64,000 bases of DNA. Origin: Heloderma charlesbogerti (lineage: Eukaryota > Chordata > Lepidosauria > Squamata > Helodermatidae). Positions 46,400 through 56,282 of this stretch are shown here, piece by piece. Location of the stretch: the NCBI GenBank assembly GCA_026122225.1, contig JANEZZ010002243.1, positions 558,001-622,000 of the forward strand, given 5' to 3'. Position numbers and translations under genes: made by a program. A model generated the notes under the pieces. That model was not told the DNA's origin and did no database searches. It saw only the letters and a program-made list of their open reading frames with translations. The first letter of the stretch is position 1; each line of letters starts with the position of its first letter.

Positions 46400-47504
46400 T
46401 AGGGGTGGCAGAGAATTCCGCCACGGATTCCAGTGAGCAGAATCTGTGGCAGAATGGCCTCCTGCCCCCCCCTGCAGAATCCCCCGGGACAGCACTTACC
46501 TTGGGCGGATGCAGCAGATTTGGCGGCGGCGGTGGCAGCTCCGGCGATGGCTGGTCTCCTGGCCGGCCACGGCCAGGCTGCTGCAGCCACCACTGGCATC
46601 TTTGCAGCCATGATAGGCTATGTAAGAATTTACGTAGCCTATCACGGCTAACCCCCCTCCCCCAAAAAACCAGCATACACAAATGGCAGTGGCTACGGCA
46701 GCCGCCATTTGCATTCCCTATTTTTCGCCGTTCTAGTCTACATAAATATTTACATAGGCTTTTACAGTGGGAAAAAAAAAAGAAACGCAAATAGTGCCCA
46801 CTACGCTATTTGCGGTTCCCTTTTTTTTTTTTTTTTTGCCGTAATTGCCTACATAAATATTTACGTAGGCTAGAATGGCGAAAAATAGGAAACGCAAATG
46901 GTGGCCGCCAGAGCCTCCGCCATTTGCTTATCCCTTTTTTTGTGTTTTGGGCGGGGTTAGCCATGATAAGCTATGTAAATTCTTACGTAGCCTATCACGT
47001 CTGCCTGGCTGGACGCAAATGGCGGCCGCTATTTATTTATTTATTTATTGCATTTATACCCCGCCTTTCTCCCTCTCGCAAGGAACTCAAGGCGGCTTAC
47101 ATTATCCTCCTCCTCACCGTTGTATCCTCACAACAACAACCCTGTGAGGTAGGTTGGGCTGAGAGTCTGTGACTGGCCCAAAGTCACCCAGTGAGCTTCC
47201 ATGGCCAAGTGGGGACTAGAACCCAGATCTCCCGGCTCCCAGTCCGTCACTCTCACCACTACACTACACTGGCTCTCCATTTGCGTCCGCACCAGCCAGT
47301 CCGTGGCCGGAAATCCAGCTGCAGATGGCCCTGGCTGGCCGGCTGCTCTGCAGAGCCGCTGCGGAGCAGAGCCAGCCGGGCAGGATTCCAGGGGGGAGGA
47401 CCAGATCACCTCCCCCCCATCGAGGATTGCAGGGGGAGGGATGGAGCGCCTCCCCCCCCACGAACACAATATGTGAAAAGGTACGTGACTTTCGTACATC
47501 CCTA
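46400..47504. mobile_element. hairpin-array hAT element carrying a nested SINE
   Basis: GTTTCTGG at 46392-46399 and 47505-47512. The B-type left end is TAGGGGTGGCAGAGAATTCC and the A-type right end is GAAAAGGTACGTGACTTTCG. P1-type hairpins lie at about 46608, 46727, 46837 and 46961. A SINE interrupts the last P2 module, leaving GCAAATGGCGGCCGCT on one side and ATTTGCGTCCGC on the other. Confidence 0.95.
47034..47279 (-). repeat. tRNA-derived SINE nested in a hAT element
   Basis: The reverse complement starts GGAGAGCCAGTGTAGTGTAG, has a tRNA-like B-box region in GGGAGATCTGGGTTCTAGTC, then TGGGTGACTTTGGGCCAGTC. It ends CCGCCTTGAGTTCC with ATAAATAAAT units. It is a different SINE from the one at 10487-10680. 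It sits exactly in the spacer of a P2 palindrome. Confidence 0.85.
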
Positions 47505-47512
47505 GTTTCTGG

Positions 47513-48103
47513 GATCCCAGATCGAAACCAGGGCTCTGCCTTCGAAGGCCAGAAACCATACTCCCTGCCCCTCCCCCACCCCCTCGCAGCCAGCACAGTT
47601 CTCTCTACCTTGGCTACATCTCCGTGCCTGGAAACAGAGGACAGAGAACGGGAAAGGGGGGGTGCAGGTCTGGGGAGGGGAGGACACTGTGGAAGCCGCA
47701 TTACACAGCTTCCTATGTGTTGCATCATGGCCTCAGCCCTCCCACACCGAAGCTCCCTGGCTAGACAGGCAAAATTGCATGTCTAGACAAAAATGCAGGG
47801 TGACCAGAGCATGGAGGCAAGGATCGCCTCTGTGCTTTGGCTGACCTGCACTGGGTAGTCATCAGCCCCGGGTTCAGAGGTTGATGACTATCTCCATAGG
47901 ATTACACCTTGAATAGCAATGGATATAGAGCAAAATAGAACATGATATGTGCTGGAGGTATAAACAGTTAAGATCAGATTATTTACATAATGTTTGGCCT
48001 TGTGAAGAAATCAAGCCATACAGACATAGTATTTTACTATATCTTGAGCAAATCATGGGATATAGAATATCAGTTGATGCACTGAGAGTTTTGTTAAATC
48101 ACC
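47513..48103. repeat. interspersed repeat family R3, copy 1 (about 47690-47905)
   Basis: AATGCAGGGTGACCAGAGC, GCCTCTGTGCTTTGGC, GGGTTCAGAGGTTGATGAC and ATAGGATTACACC parallel blocks in 50165-50595. The remaining sequence is unrecognised. Confidence 0.5.
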
Positions 48104-48241
48104 TTAGGGTACAATCCTATGCATGTGTAGACAGAAAAAAACTATGACTCCCAGCATGCCCCAGCCAGCATGTTTGGCAGGCGAATGTTGAGAGCTGTAG
48201 GACATTTTTCTGTCTAAATGTACATAGGATTGCACCCTTAA
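48104..48241. repeat. palindromic MITE-like repeat
   Basis: Inverted ends TTAGGGTACAATCCTATGC and CATAGGATTGCACCCTTAA, then GTAGACAGAAAAAA against TTTTTCTGTCTAAA. Half copies occur at 22370-22462 and 50840-50915. No clear target-site duplication. Confidence 0.7.
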
Positions 48242-48765
48242 AGATTGCATAGAAGATTGTGATATAGAAATGTTTATTAATTTATTTACAGCTGACAAAA
48301 TGCCAGTAACTGCTCACGGGAAGAAATGCAGAACCTACCCACCCCCTCAGATTGGTGGGTTGTTTTTTCTTAGAATTTGGAAGTATTGCCTCAATGATGA
48401 AACTGATATATTTGTAAGAGAGAAAATCACTTATTGGAAAGCAAGTTTGTTGAGAAATTGGTAACATTAGTTGCACTCTGGAATGATAAATTTCAAGGTA
48501 ATGTTTGTCCATTCTCCCCTTTTTCATTAATATGAAATGATACATTTGAGTTTATTTCGGAAATATTTTTTTTTTACTTTGCATATTTGCAGTGTTATAA
48601 TAATTTTCTGTTTAAATAAAAAAGATCTGTTCCAGAATGGGTATGTATTTTCATGCCCATTTCTTCTAATATATGCATTTTCGCAAACACTTTCCTCCTG
48701 TATAATGGCTTTTTCTGGGTTTTTCTACATGAGACTGTTAATGCACTGTATCTATTTTCTGCTTC
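48242..48765. other. no recognised feature
   Basis: AT-rich, no supported feature. Confidence 0.5.
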
Positions 48766-48773
48766 ATCACAGC

Positions 48774-49699
48774 TAAAGATGGAGAAGAATTCCGCCACGG
48801 ACCTCAGTAAGGCCGAATACACTGGCATTCAGCCCACCGAAATCTGTGGCGGAACAGCCTGCCATCCCCCCCGGGTCCCCCCTGGGACAAGACTTACCTG
48901 GGGCGGATGTTCCTGATGGCAGCGGCTCCAGCGGCAGCTTCAGCGGCTGGTCTTCTGACCGGCTGCCGCCGCTGCCATTTGCAGTCTGGTCTTTTTTTTT
49001 TTTTTTTTACATAGACGTGATAGGCTACGTAAAGACTTACATAGCCTATTATGTCTGGGTAAAAAAAAAAAAAGTGTACACAAATGGCGGCAGCTACAGC
49101 GGCCGCCATTTGCGTTCCTTATTTTTCGCCGTCTTAGTCTACGTAAATATTTACGTTGACTATTACAGCAAAAATAAAGGGGAATGCAAATAGCATAGTG
49201 GGCACTATTTGCGTTCCTTTTTCATTCACTGTTTTAGCCTACGTAAGTATTTACATAGGCTAGAACAGTGAATCAAAAAGGAACGCAAATAGCACCCACT
49301 ACGCTATTTGCATTCCCCTTTATTTTCGCCATAATAGTCTACGTAAATATTTACATAGACTAAGACGGCAAAAAATAAGGAACACAAATGGCGGCCGCTG
49401 TAGCCGCCACCATTTCCGTACGCGTGTTTTTTTTTAACCCAGACGTGATAGGCTACGTAAATATTTATGTAGCCTATCATTGTTGAATACAGGGACGCAA
49501 ACGGCAGTGGCTACGGCAGCCGCCATTTGCGTCCCTGCTGCCCAGCGGCTGGATGTCCGGCTGCGGGCAGAGCCGGCCAGCGGCTCTGTGGAATCCCCGT
49601 GGAGTGGAACCAGCTGGGCAGGACTCCGGGGGGAGGGACATAGTGCCTCCCCCCCCCAACGAAGCAGATCCGCGAAACGGTGACTTTTGTACATCCCTA
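48774..49699. mobile_element. hairpin-array hAT element with ten alternating modules
   Basis: ATCACAGC at 48766-48773 and 49700-49707. The left tip TAAAGATGG (B-type) and right tip CATCCCTA (A-type) have drifted, but the duplication is perfect. Five P1-type hairpins (about 49015, 49126, 49226, 49326, 49440) strictly alternate with five P2-type modules. The array is itself palindromic about the hairpin at 49226-49273. The A-end donor-like site is partly deleted (AAACGG-TGACTTTTG). Confidence 0.95.
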
Positions 49700-49707
49700 A
49701 TCACAGC

Positions 49708-50164
49708 CCTGAAATCCAAACACTACCCAAAAAGTGTCTCCTTTCCTACTTTTCCACTACATAACCTCTAGGTGGCAGTGTGGTGTGGCAAAATAGTTGA
49801 ATTACACAAGGGGGGAAAGCATTTTCTTTTTCTTTCACAAATACTGAATTTTCCCTGCTCTCAAACAAACAAACAAACAATTGACCAAAAGTGCTGCTTA
49901 AAATCAGAAGCAGAATTGGATGGTCATGACGTCATCTAAAGAACCTGTAAACAACCGTGAGTAGGAAATGATGAGTGAATGATAGATGGCTCATGTAGAA
50001 AAGCTCTGTATGTGAAATCATTGTTTAAGACAAGATCTTGTGTGTTAACCATTGCTAAACATGCTGATAAACATTTTGATTTCCTGCAAAGTGACCCAGA
50101 CGGTTTCCCCATTTGAGTGAACAAGCAATATTGCTGAATCCTCTCAGGCCTTAGATCATGTTAA
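49708..50164. other. no gene; (AAAC)n near 49863
   Basis: Only a short AAAC microsatellite is recognised. Confidence 0.5.
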
Positions 50165-50593
50165 GCCATTAAGGGAGCAATGCCCCCTAGACAGCAGCTA
50201 GATGGCCATAGGATATCTGGCTTTCGAGAAGTGACCTCCCCCCACTTCTATGCTGCCTCGGAGGAGGCGCAGAACAGCCCCTTTGAACAGAACAGTCCTC
50301 TTTTGAGTGCAGAACTGCACTCAAAAGAGGAGCACGGAGCAGCTGAAAAGGGGGTTCTGGGGGGTGTTCTGAGGCGGGGAGGGCAGAAATGCCTATATGG
50401 CACATCCTATGTGTCATACAGCAGCCTCCTTTCCTGCTCCATCCTCCATCTACAATTGGCTGTCTAGCCGCAAATGCAGGGCAGGAGAAGCGTAGAAGGA
50501 ATGATCCCCTCTGTGTTTCTCCTGCCCTGCATTGGATAGGCAGTCGCTTCCGAGTTCAGAGGCAGCCACCTATCTGAATAGGATTGAGCCCTA
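50165..50593. repeat. interspersed repeat family R3, copy 2
   Basis: CAGGGCAGGAGAAGCGTAG, CCCCTCTGTGTTTCTCC, GAGTTCAGAGGCAGCC and ATAGGATTGAGCCC parallel 47690-47905. It encloses the perfect hairpin at 50296-50331. Confidence 0.55.
50296..50331. other. perfect 17-bp hairpin
   Basis: Arm TCCTCTTTTGAGTGCAG, spacer AA, then the exact complementary arm. It is isolated and unrelated to P1 or P2. Confidence 0.9.
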
Positions 50594-50915
50594 ATAGGGA
50601 TTGATTATTAACCCCCCCCAATCTGGGTTCTCCAGGTGCCCACCAAGCCTCTACCCCAATCATGCCCCCCCCCAGATCCACCCCCCTTCTGCTCACCGAG
50701 TCACCCACACTCACTTCGGGCCCATTCGGTGACCTCTGCACCTGCCATTTAGGGGGGGAGGGAATGGCAAGCGCAAATATGCACACATTTTTTCTTCTGC
50801 AAAATGGCACTGTGAATGGCCAATATACACAAGGTTACAGGCATAAATGGCTGGCTGGGGCATGATGAGAGTTGTAGGACTTTTTTTTCTTAACATGCAT
50901 AGGATTGCACCTCAA
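50594..50915. repeat. degraded MITE half plus palindromic repeat half
   Basis: CACACATTTTTTCTTCTGC, AAAATGGCACTGTGAATGG and ACAAGGTTACAGGC fit the 27317-27826 type. The end, ACATGCATAGGATTGCACC, fits the 48104-48241 repeat. Confidence 0.5.
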
Positions 50916-50950
50916 GTGAGTTTAAAAGGTGAAACTCTGCACATGTGTGG

Positions 50951-50984
<34 letters not shown>
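50951..50984. repeat. (ATCT)n microsatellite
   Basis: About eight tandem ATCT units. Confidence 0.95.
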
Positions 50985-51673
50985 GCTCTAGCCTCAGGAA
51001 TGTAGCAGCTGTGCAATGTGGAAGGTAGACTTGCCATTTGAAGAGAAGTGATGCATCTTACAATATAAAGGGGGCTATAAGACTATTACATCCAGCATCC
51101 CAAATTGCCTAACAATACCATTGTAAACTAGTGCCTGATTATACAGAGAGGGGCACCCAGCCAATTCCTACACTTTGCCATTGTAGGCAGCGAGGCTCCT
51201 GTCAAAGGGGAGGGTAGGTGCACTGGCTGCTGACATGTCCCATGGCATTCCAGAGGCCTTCCTTACCTGTTGCTTCTTCTAAGCAGGCCCAAGCCCCTTA
51301 CCTGGGTCAGGGGGGCAGAAGTCGTAGTGGAGCAAAAACGGAGGTGAGCAACAATGTTTGGACTATGGGCCAGGTAACATATGAGTGTGTAGTGTGGTTT
51401 AGCTTGACTTGCTAGGGTGTGTCTGGATCTCTTTGGTTGTGAAAGCATCTTTCTTGACTTCACCTGCTGGTTGCATGATCCATGAGACCAGGCTCTGGCA
51501 GGTGCATAGTCCTCTTTGACAGCATGGGTTTGCCCTTGCTAGAGAAAGGTGAACAGATGTGAAGAGGCATAGAGAGCTCTTCTTCTTGTGTGTTCAAAAG
51601 CCACAAAGTGTCTTGTAGCAGCTTGAAGGCTCACAGATGTATTATAGCATAATAAGGTTTTATCAACTGGCCT
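50985..51673. other. no recognised feature
   Basis: No supported gene or repeat. Confidence 0.5.
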
Positions 51674-51681
51674 CAAGTGCC

Positions 51682-53228
51682 TAGGGATGTACGAAAGTCA
51701 CTTACCTTTCAAAGGGTGACATTCGCGGTGGGGGGGAGACGCTCCGTCGCTCCTCCCGAAATTCTCTCTGGTCAGCTCCGCTCTGCGGAGATTCCGCGGA
51801 GCCACTGGCCGGGGATGCCTGCAGCAGGACATCCAGCCGCTGGGCAGCCTGCAGGGGCACAAATGGCAGCTGCTGTAGCTACCGTCATTTGCATCCCTGT
51901 ATGCCATTTGCATCCCTCTGTATAATCAGGCACTATTTACGTAGCCAATTATGGCAAAAAAAACACCCCAAAACACACAGCGAACGCAAATGGCGGCAGC
52001 TACGGCTGCAGCCATTTGTGTTCCTTTTTTTTTTTGCTGTGATAGGGTACGTAAATATTTACATAGCCTATTACAGCGGGGGGGGGAAGGGAACGTAAAT
52101 GGCAGCCACTACGCCATTTGCGCCCCTCTTTTGCCGTAATAGCCTATGTAAATATTTACGTAGGCTATCACGGCAAAAAAAAAAGAGAATGCAAATGGTG
52201 GCCGCCATAGCCGCTGCCATTTGCATTCCCTTTTTTTTTGCCGTGATAGGCTACGTAAATACTTACGCAGCCTATCACAGCTTCCGCAAGGACACAAATG
52301 GCATCCCTGTATTAGCTGTGATAGGCTACGTAAGTATTTACATAGCCTATCACAGCTATAGTGATGAAGCGAATGGCGGCCATGGCCACAGCCTCCATTC
52401 GCAAGTCAGCACGAATGGCAGCAGGTAGGTGTCCCATTTCGCTCACCTTTCATGGGGTAGGGGGGCTTCATTCCACCACAGATTTCGGGGGGCCGAATGC
52501 ACTGGCATACAGTAGAGATGTCAGAGAATTCCACGACGGATCTTGGTGAGGCCAAATGCCATTCAGTGCATTCAGCCCCCTGAAATCCATCGCGGAAAGA
52601 AGCCCCCGCCCCCCCAACCCACAAAAGGCACGTGAAACGGAGCACTTATCTGCTCCCATCTGTGCTGCTTTGTGAATGTTGGCTGTCCTGCGGCCGCCAT
52701 TCGCTTCCTCCTTTTCATAGTCATGATAGGCTATGTAAATACTGACATAGCCTATCACAGCTAACGTAGGGATGCCATTTGCGTAGGGATGCCATTTAAG
52801 TATTTACGTAGCCTATCACGGGGGGGGAAACCAGTGTACGCAAATGGTGGTGGCTACCACCATTTGCGTACGCTGGGTTTTTCCCCCCCTGCCGTGATAG
52901 GCTACGTAAATATTTATGTAGCCTATCATGGCTAAATACAGGGACACAAATGGCGGCGGCTACAACAGCCGCCATTTGCATCCCTGCAGGGCTGCCCAGC
53001 GGCCGGATGTCCGGCTGCGGGCGGCCGGAGATGGCCGGCGACTCTGCAGCTTGGCCGGGCAGGCTTCCGAGGGGGAGGGCCGGATCCCCCCCCGTCGAGG
53101 ATTCTGGGGGGAGGGACGGAGCACCTCCCCCCCACAGCGGAAACAGAATGGAATGGAAGGTAAGTGTTCCATCCATCCCTAGCGTTCAGCCTCACTGAGA
53201 TCCGTGGCGGAATTCTCTGACATCCTTA
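51682..53228. mobile_element. hairpin-array hAT element hosting a nested relative
   Basis: CAAGTGCC at 51674-51681 and 53229-53236. The A-type left end is TAGGGATGTACGAAAGTCAC and the right end is B-type (GATCCGTGGCGGAATTCTC, then CATCCTTA). Its own arrays, at about 51920, 52032, 52130, 52229 and 52312, are P1 types alternating with P2. The nested element at 52513-53181 splits the B end within its CACTGGC/TTCAGCC block. Confidence 0.95.
52513..53181. mobile_element. hairpin-array hAT element nested in 51682-53228
   Basis: The B-type left end TAGAGATGTCAGAGAATTCC and the A-type right end GGAAGGTAAGTGTTCC, then CATCCCTA, complete an element of its own. Flanks GCATACAG and GCGTTCAG agree at six of eight. 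P1 hairpins lie at about 52720, 52794 (half) and 52889, with P2 modules reading CAAATGGCGGCGGCTACAAC and the CAAATGGTGG variant. Confidence 0.85.
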
Positions 53229-53236
53229 CAAGTGCC

Positions 53237-54574
53237 AAAGTAATTTGACTGGCTTATGCATTGTGACTTGATCCGGGGGGAGGGGGTCATTTGCTATTCT
53301 GCCTCAGGCAGCAAAATGTCTTGGGCTGGCTTTGCTGAGCAAGCACACTTTTTATTAGTAGTTTAGAATACATATCAACATTTCATTGTAGATCATTTGT
53401 AGGTGCATGAAATGTTAATTCCGAAGCTATAATTCCATAAAGTGGGTAAGCTACCCCAGCCTCAACAAACCAGCCTGTATATTTCTGTTCAATCCTTTGG
53501 GTCATTAGCTTGCCATGCAAATCCTGAGTTGAAACATACTTTGTTTACATTTATACTTCCTCCCAGAAATAAATATGTATATTTTAATTCATAAATTACT
53601 TGGAAATCCTCTTGCACAGCACTTCCAAACATAATCCCTTACTACTTGTCCTTATCTCTGTTTAGACATACTTTCTCCATGTGGCTCAAAAGATCAACAA
53701 CGAACATTCTATGGAACAATATAAACTGGAGGGGGAGATTCAAATGTAAAATTACACAGATATTTGGTTTGTGTTCATTTAAAATGGAAAATCTACCACA
53801 TTGGATACAAAGCAGTTATTCCTATCATTGTGCCTCTGTTTTCTCAATCAAAGAGAAGCCGTGTGGGCTGGGGTGGGGGGATATAAAGCCTCATTCTTTC
53901 CACCTCTGTTTCAAGTAACCACATAGGTGTTTAAAAAGTTACTAAACAGACTCTGTGAATTTGTTTAAAAGCACCTAAGAAGGAAATGTAGGAAACTGAA
54001 TCCTAGTAATACATTTCTCCCAGCATTATACTTGTTTATACTGTTAAGTCAATGTCCCAGAACAGCAGATCGATACTGCTTTATGATGTTCATCACTACT
54101 CATAAGGCTTTTCAATCATTCTTATTTTAAGGAACTGCTACTGAAATTGTATACTCATTGATTGCTTAAAAGTTAATATGAACCAAATGTAATTTTAAAT
54201 TCAATTATAGGTGTTTCTCCCCCCCCCATTTTTTATATAGAGTTTAGAGTCATGACCATCAGACAGTGTAGAATTACTGTGTTCTCATTCAAAATAAATG
54301 GATCTATGATGAGGTTATCTAGGTCTGAGATGAAAGCATTCAGAGTTTTTTTTTGCAAACATTTTTGGCAGCAGTGCAATTTTAACAAATCCCTCCCCCA
54401 GTTTTTATGGTGGTTTGCCACTCCTCACAAAAAATGTTCACCTGTTCACATTGCCCATCTTTACTCTCACTTGACTTCACTTGCCCTTGGTGGCATCATC
54501 AGGTAAACAAATCTGCTTGGGGAAGTAGCATGAAGTATGATCCCAGAGTAAATACAGAGTGTATTGTATTTGAG

Positions 54575-54607
<33 letters not shown>

Positions 54608-56274
54608 GCTGCTTCCCTCCTTAAAATGCATGCAAGCAGCAGCTGAAAGAAAAAGAGGCCTCTTGACAAACATGATTCTTTACATACGACTAAAATTGTG
54701 CTTTATTCATTCACTATTTAAAATAAGTGCCACTTGAAATGTATCAAAATAGCAACCCCCCTCCCCAGCAAATGTTCCCTACAATAAATGTGTTGGAACA
54801 AGATACACAATGCAAATAATGATCTTATCCTTGGTGACACGTTTATTAAATACACATTTAATTAAGTAAAGAATGATTCAAGCTGAATTTGAAGGAGAAG
54901 GAGGGGTTCAATTTCTTCTAATGGAAAGGGAATGGTGGCATTTGAAAGAGGAGGGTTTTGCAAATTCCAGTAAGAACAGGCTTGATCCACAGCTCCTGGG
55001 TGAATGTGTACATAGGAACCTGGTTATCCATTGGCTTTTGCACTTCCCAAATGTGATACCATCCTTGGCTCAAACAATATATCAAAATATGTTTAGCATT
55101 GCATATTTCGAGGGAAAATACATACTTAAAGGTGCATTTAAATGCACATTTTTGTGAGAATTTTAATGATGACGATGACAATGCAGAGATACAGTAGGTC
55201 CGAATTAGTGATTGGTGAATTTATCACAACATAAATTGTAATTCGCTTGTCAAGTTATAGATTCCTTCGTCCAACCTGAGGGGAAATTTCTCCATTATTC
55301 TGAGATCTCATGTATATTTGAAGTGCTGCCTCAGGGAATGCCCATGGGACCAAACGATGTTAGGCAGTACGGACATAACAGATTCTAACAACTAATTTCA
55401 AGTTTTGGTGGCATCGCTTGTCAGAATGGACTTATGAGAAATGACACAGACCAAAAATAGACCGATTTGAAAATTCCTCACATGGGATTTTTTTTTTTTT
55501 TTCATCCTCAAACAATGGCAAAGGGGGGAGGGTGTCACCAATGAATCTGTTTATAAAGTTTCTCAAACACTTGATCACTTTAAAGGGGGCTCCCATAGCT
55601 GAGGGATGGTTGAGCAGCCATCTAATTAATACCCCCCCCCCCCGCCGGAGAGCTCTGTGGAAATAGTTTGGGACAGATTCAGAATCATAGATGAGAGAAC
55701 CCCACTGGTCTTCTCTGATGTCTTTTCAAATGCAATATAGGCTATCTCTACCACCACCTATCATAATGAATGCTCATTTGAATGAAGTAATTTAATACAT
55801 GGCCACCAGGAGACACTATTGCACTGCAGACATTAAAGTAATACACCTATTTATAGGGGAACCAATATTAGTTTTTTAACAGCAACAACAACCCTTCAAT
55901 GTGCAACTGATTTTTCTCTCCTTCTTACAGCAAAAGTACCTTAAATTTACTTTTGTTAAATGGTTAATGTCTGTAGAGGCTAGATTATATCTTTGGTCAG
56001 GGCTGGATTAAACATTACGCTAAGCATACTGTAGAGGTCAAGCCAGGTTCTGTTAAAATACCTGGACATCAAGGAGTGGAACAAGCATAGTTTCCACAGA
56101 TGTGAAATCAGCAGGGCCATGGGAAAGAGTGAAAGAGCAGGTAAGATTTGAAGCCTACCAGTCTCCTCATGCTGAAATTGCATCCAATTTCAGAGAAAGT
56201 ATATCTTGCGTTACCAGATGCTTAAGGGTGGCAGGATGTAGATATCACCTTCATGAACTTCTTGTGAATTGTCA
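53237..56274. other. no gene; (GT)n at 54577-54605
   Basis: The longest stretch without any named element. It is AT-rich, with a GT microsatellite and poly-T, poly-C tracts. I see no exon, RNA gene or inserted element. Confidence 0.5.
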
Positions 56275-56282
56275 TTATCTAT

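Noticed and set aside
47325..47786. A 153-codon plus-strand open frame
   Set aside because: It spans the A-end of a hAT element and an interspersed repeat; no protein family is recognised.
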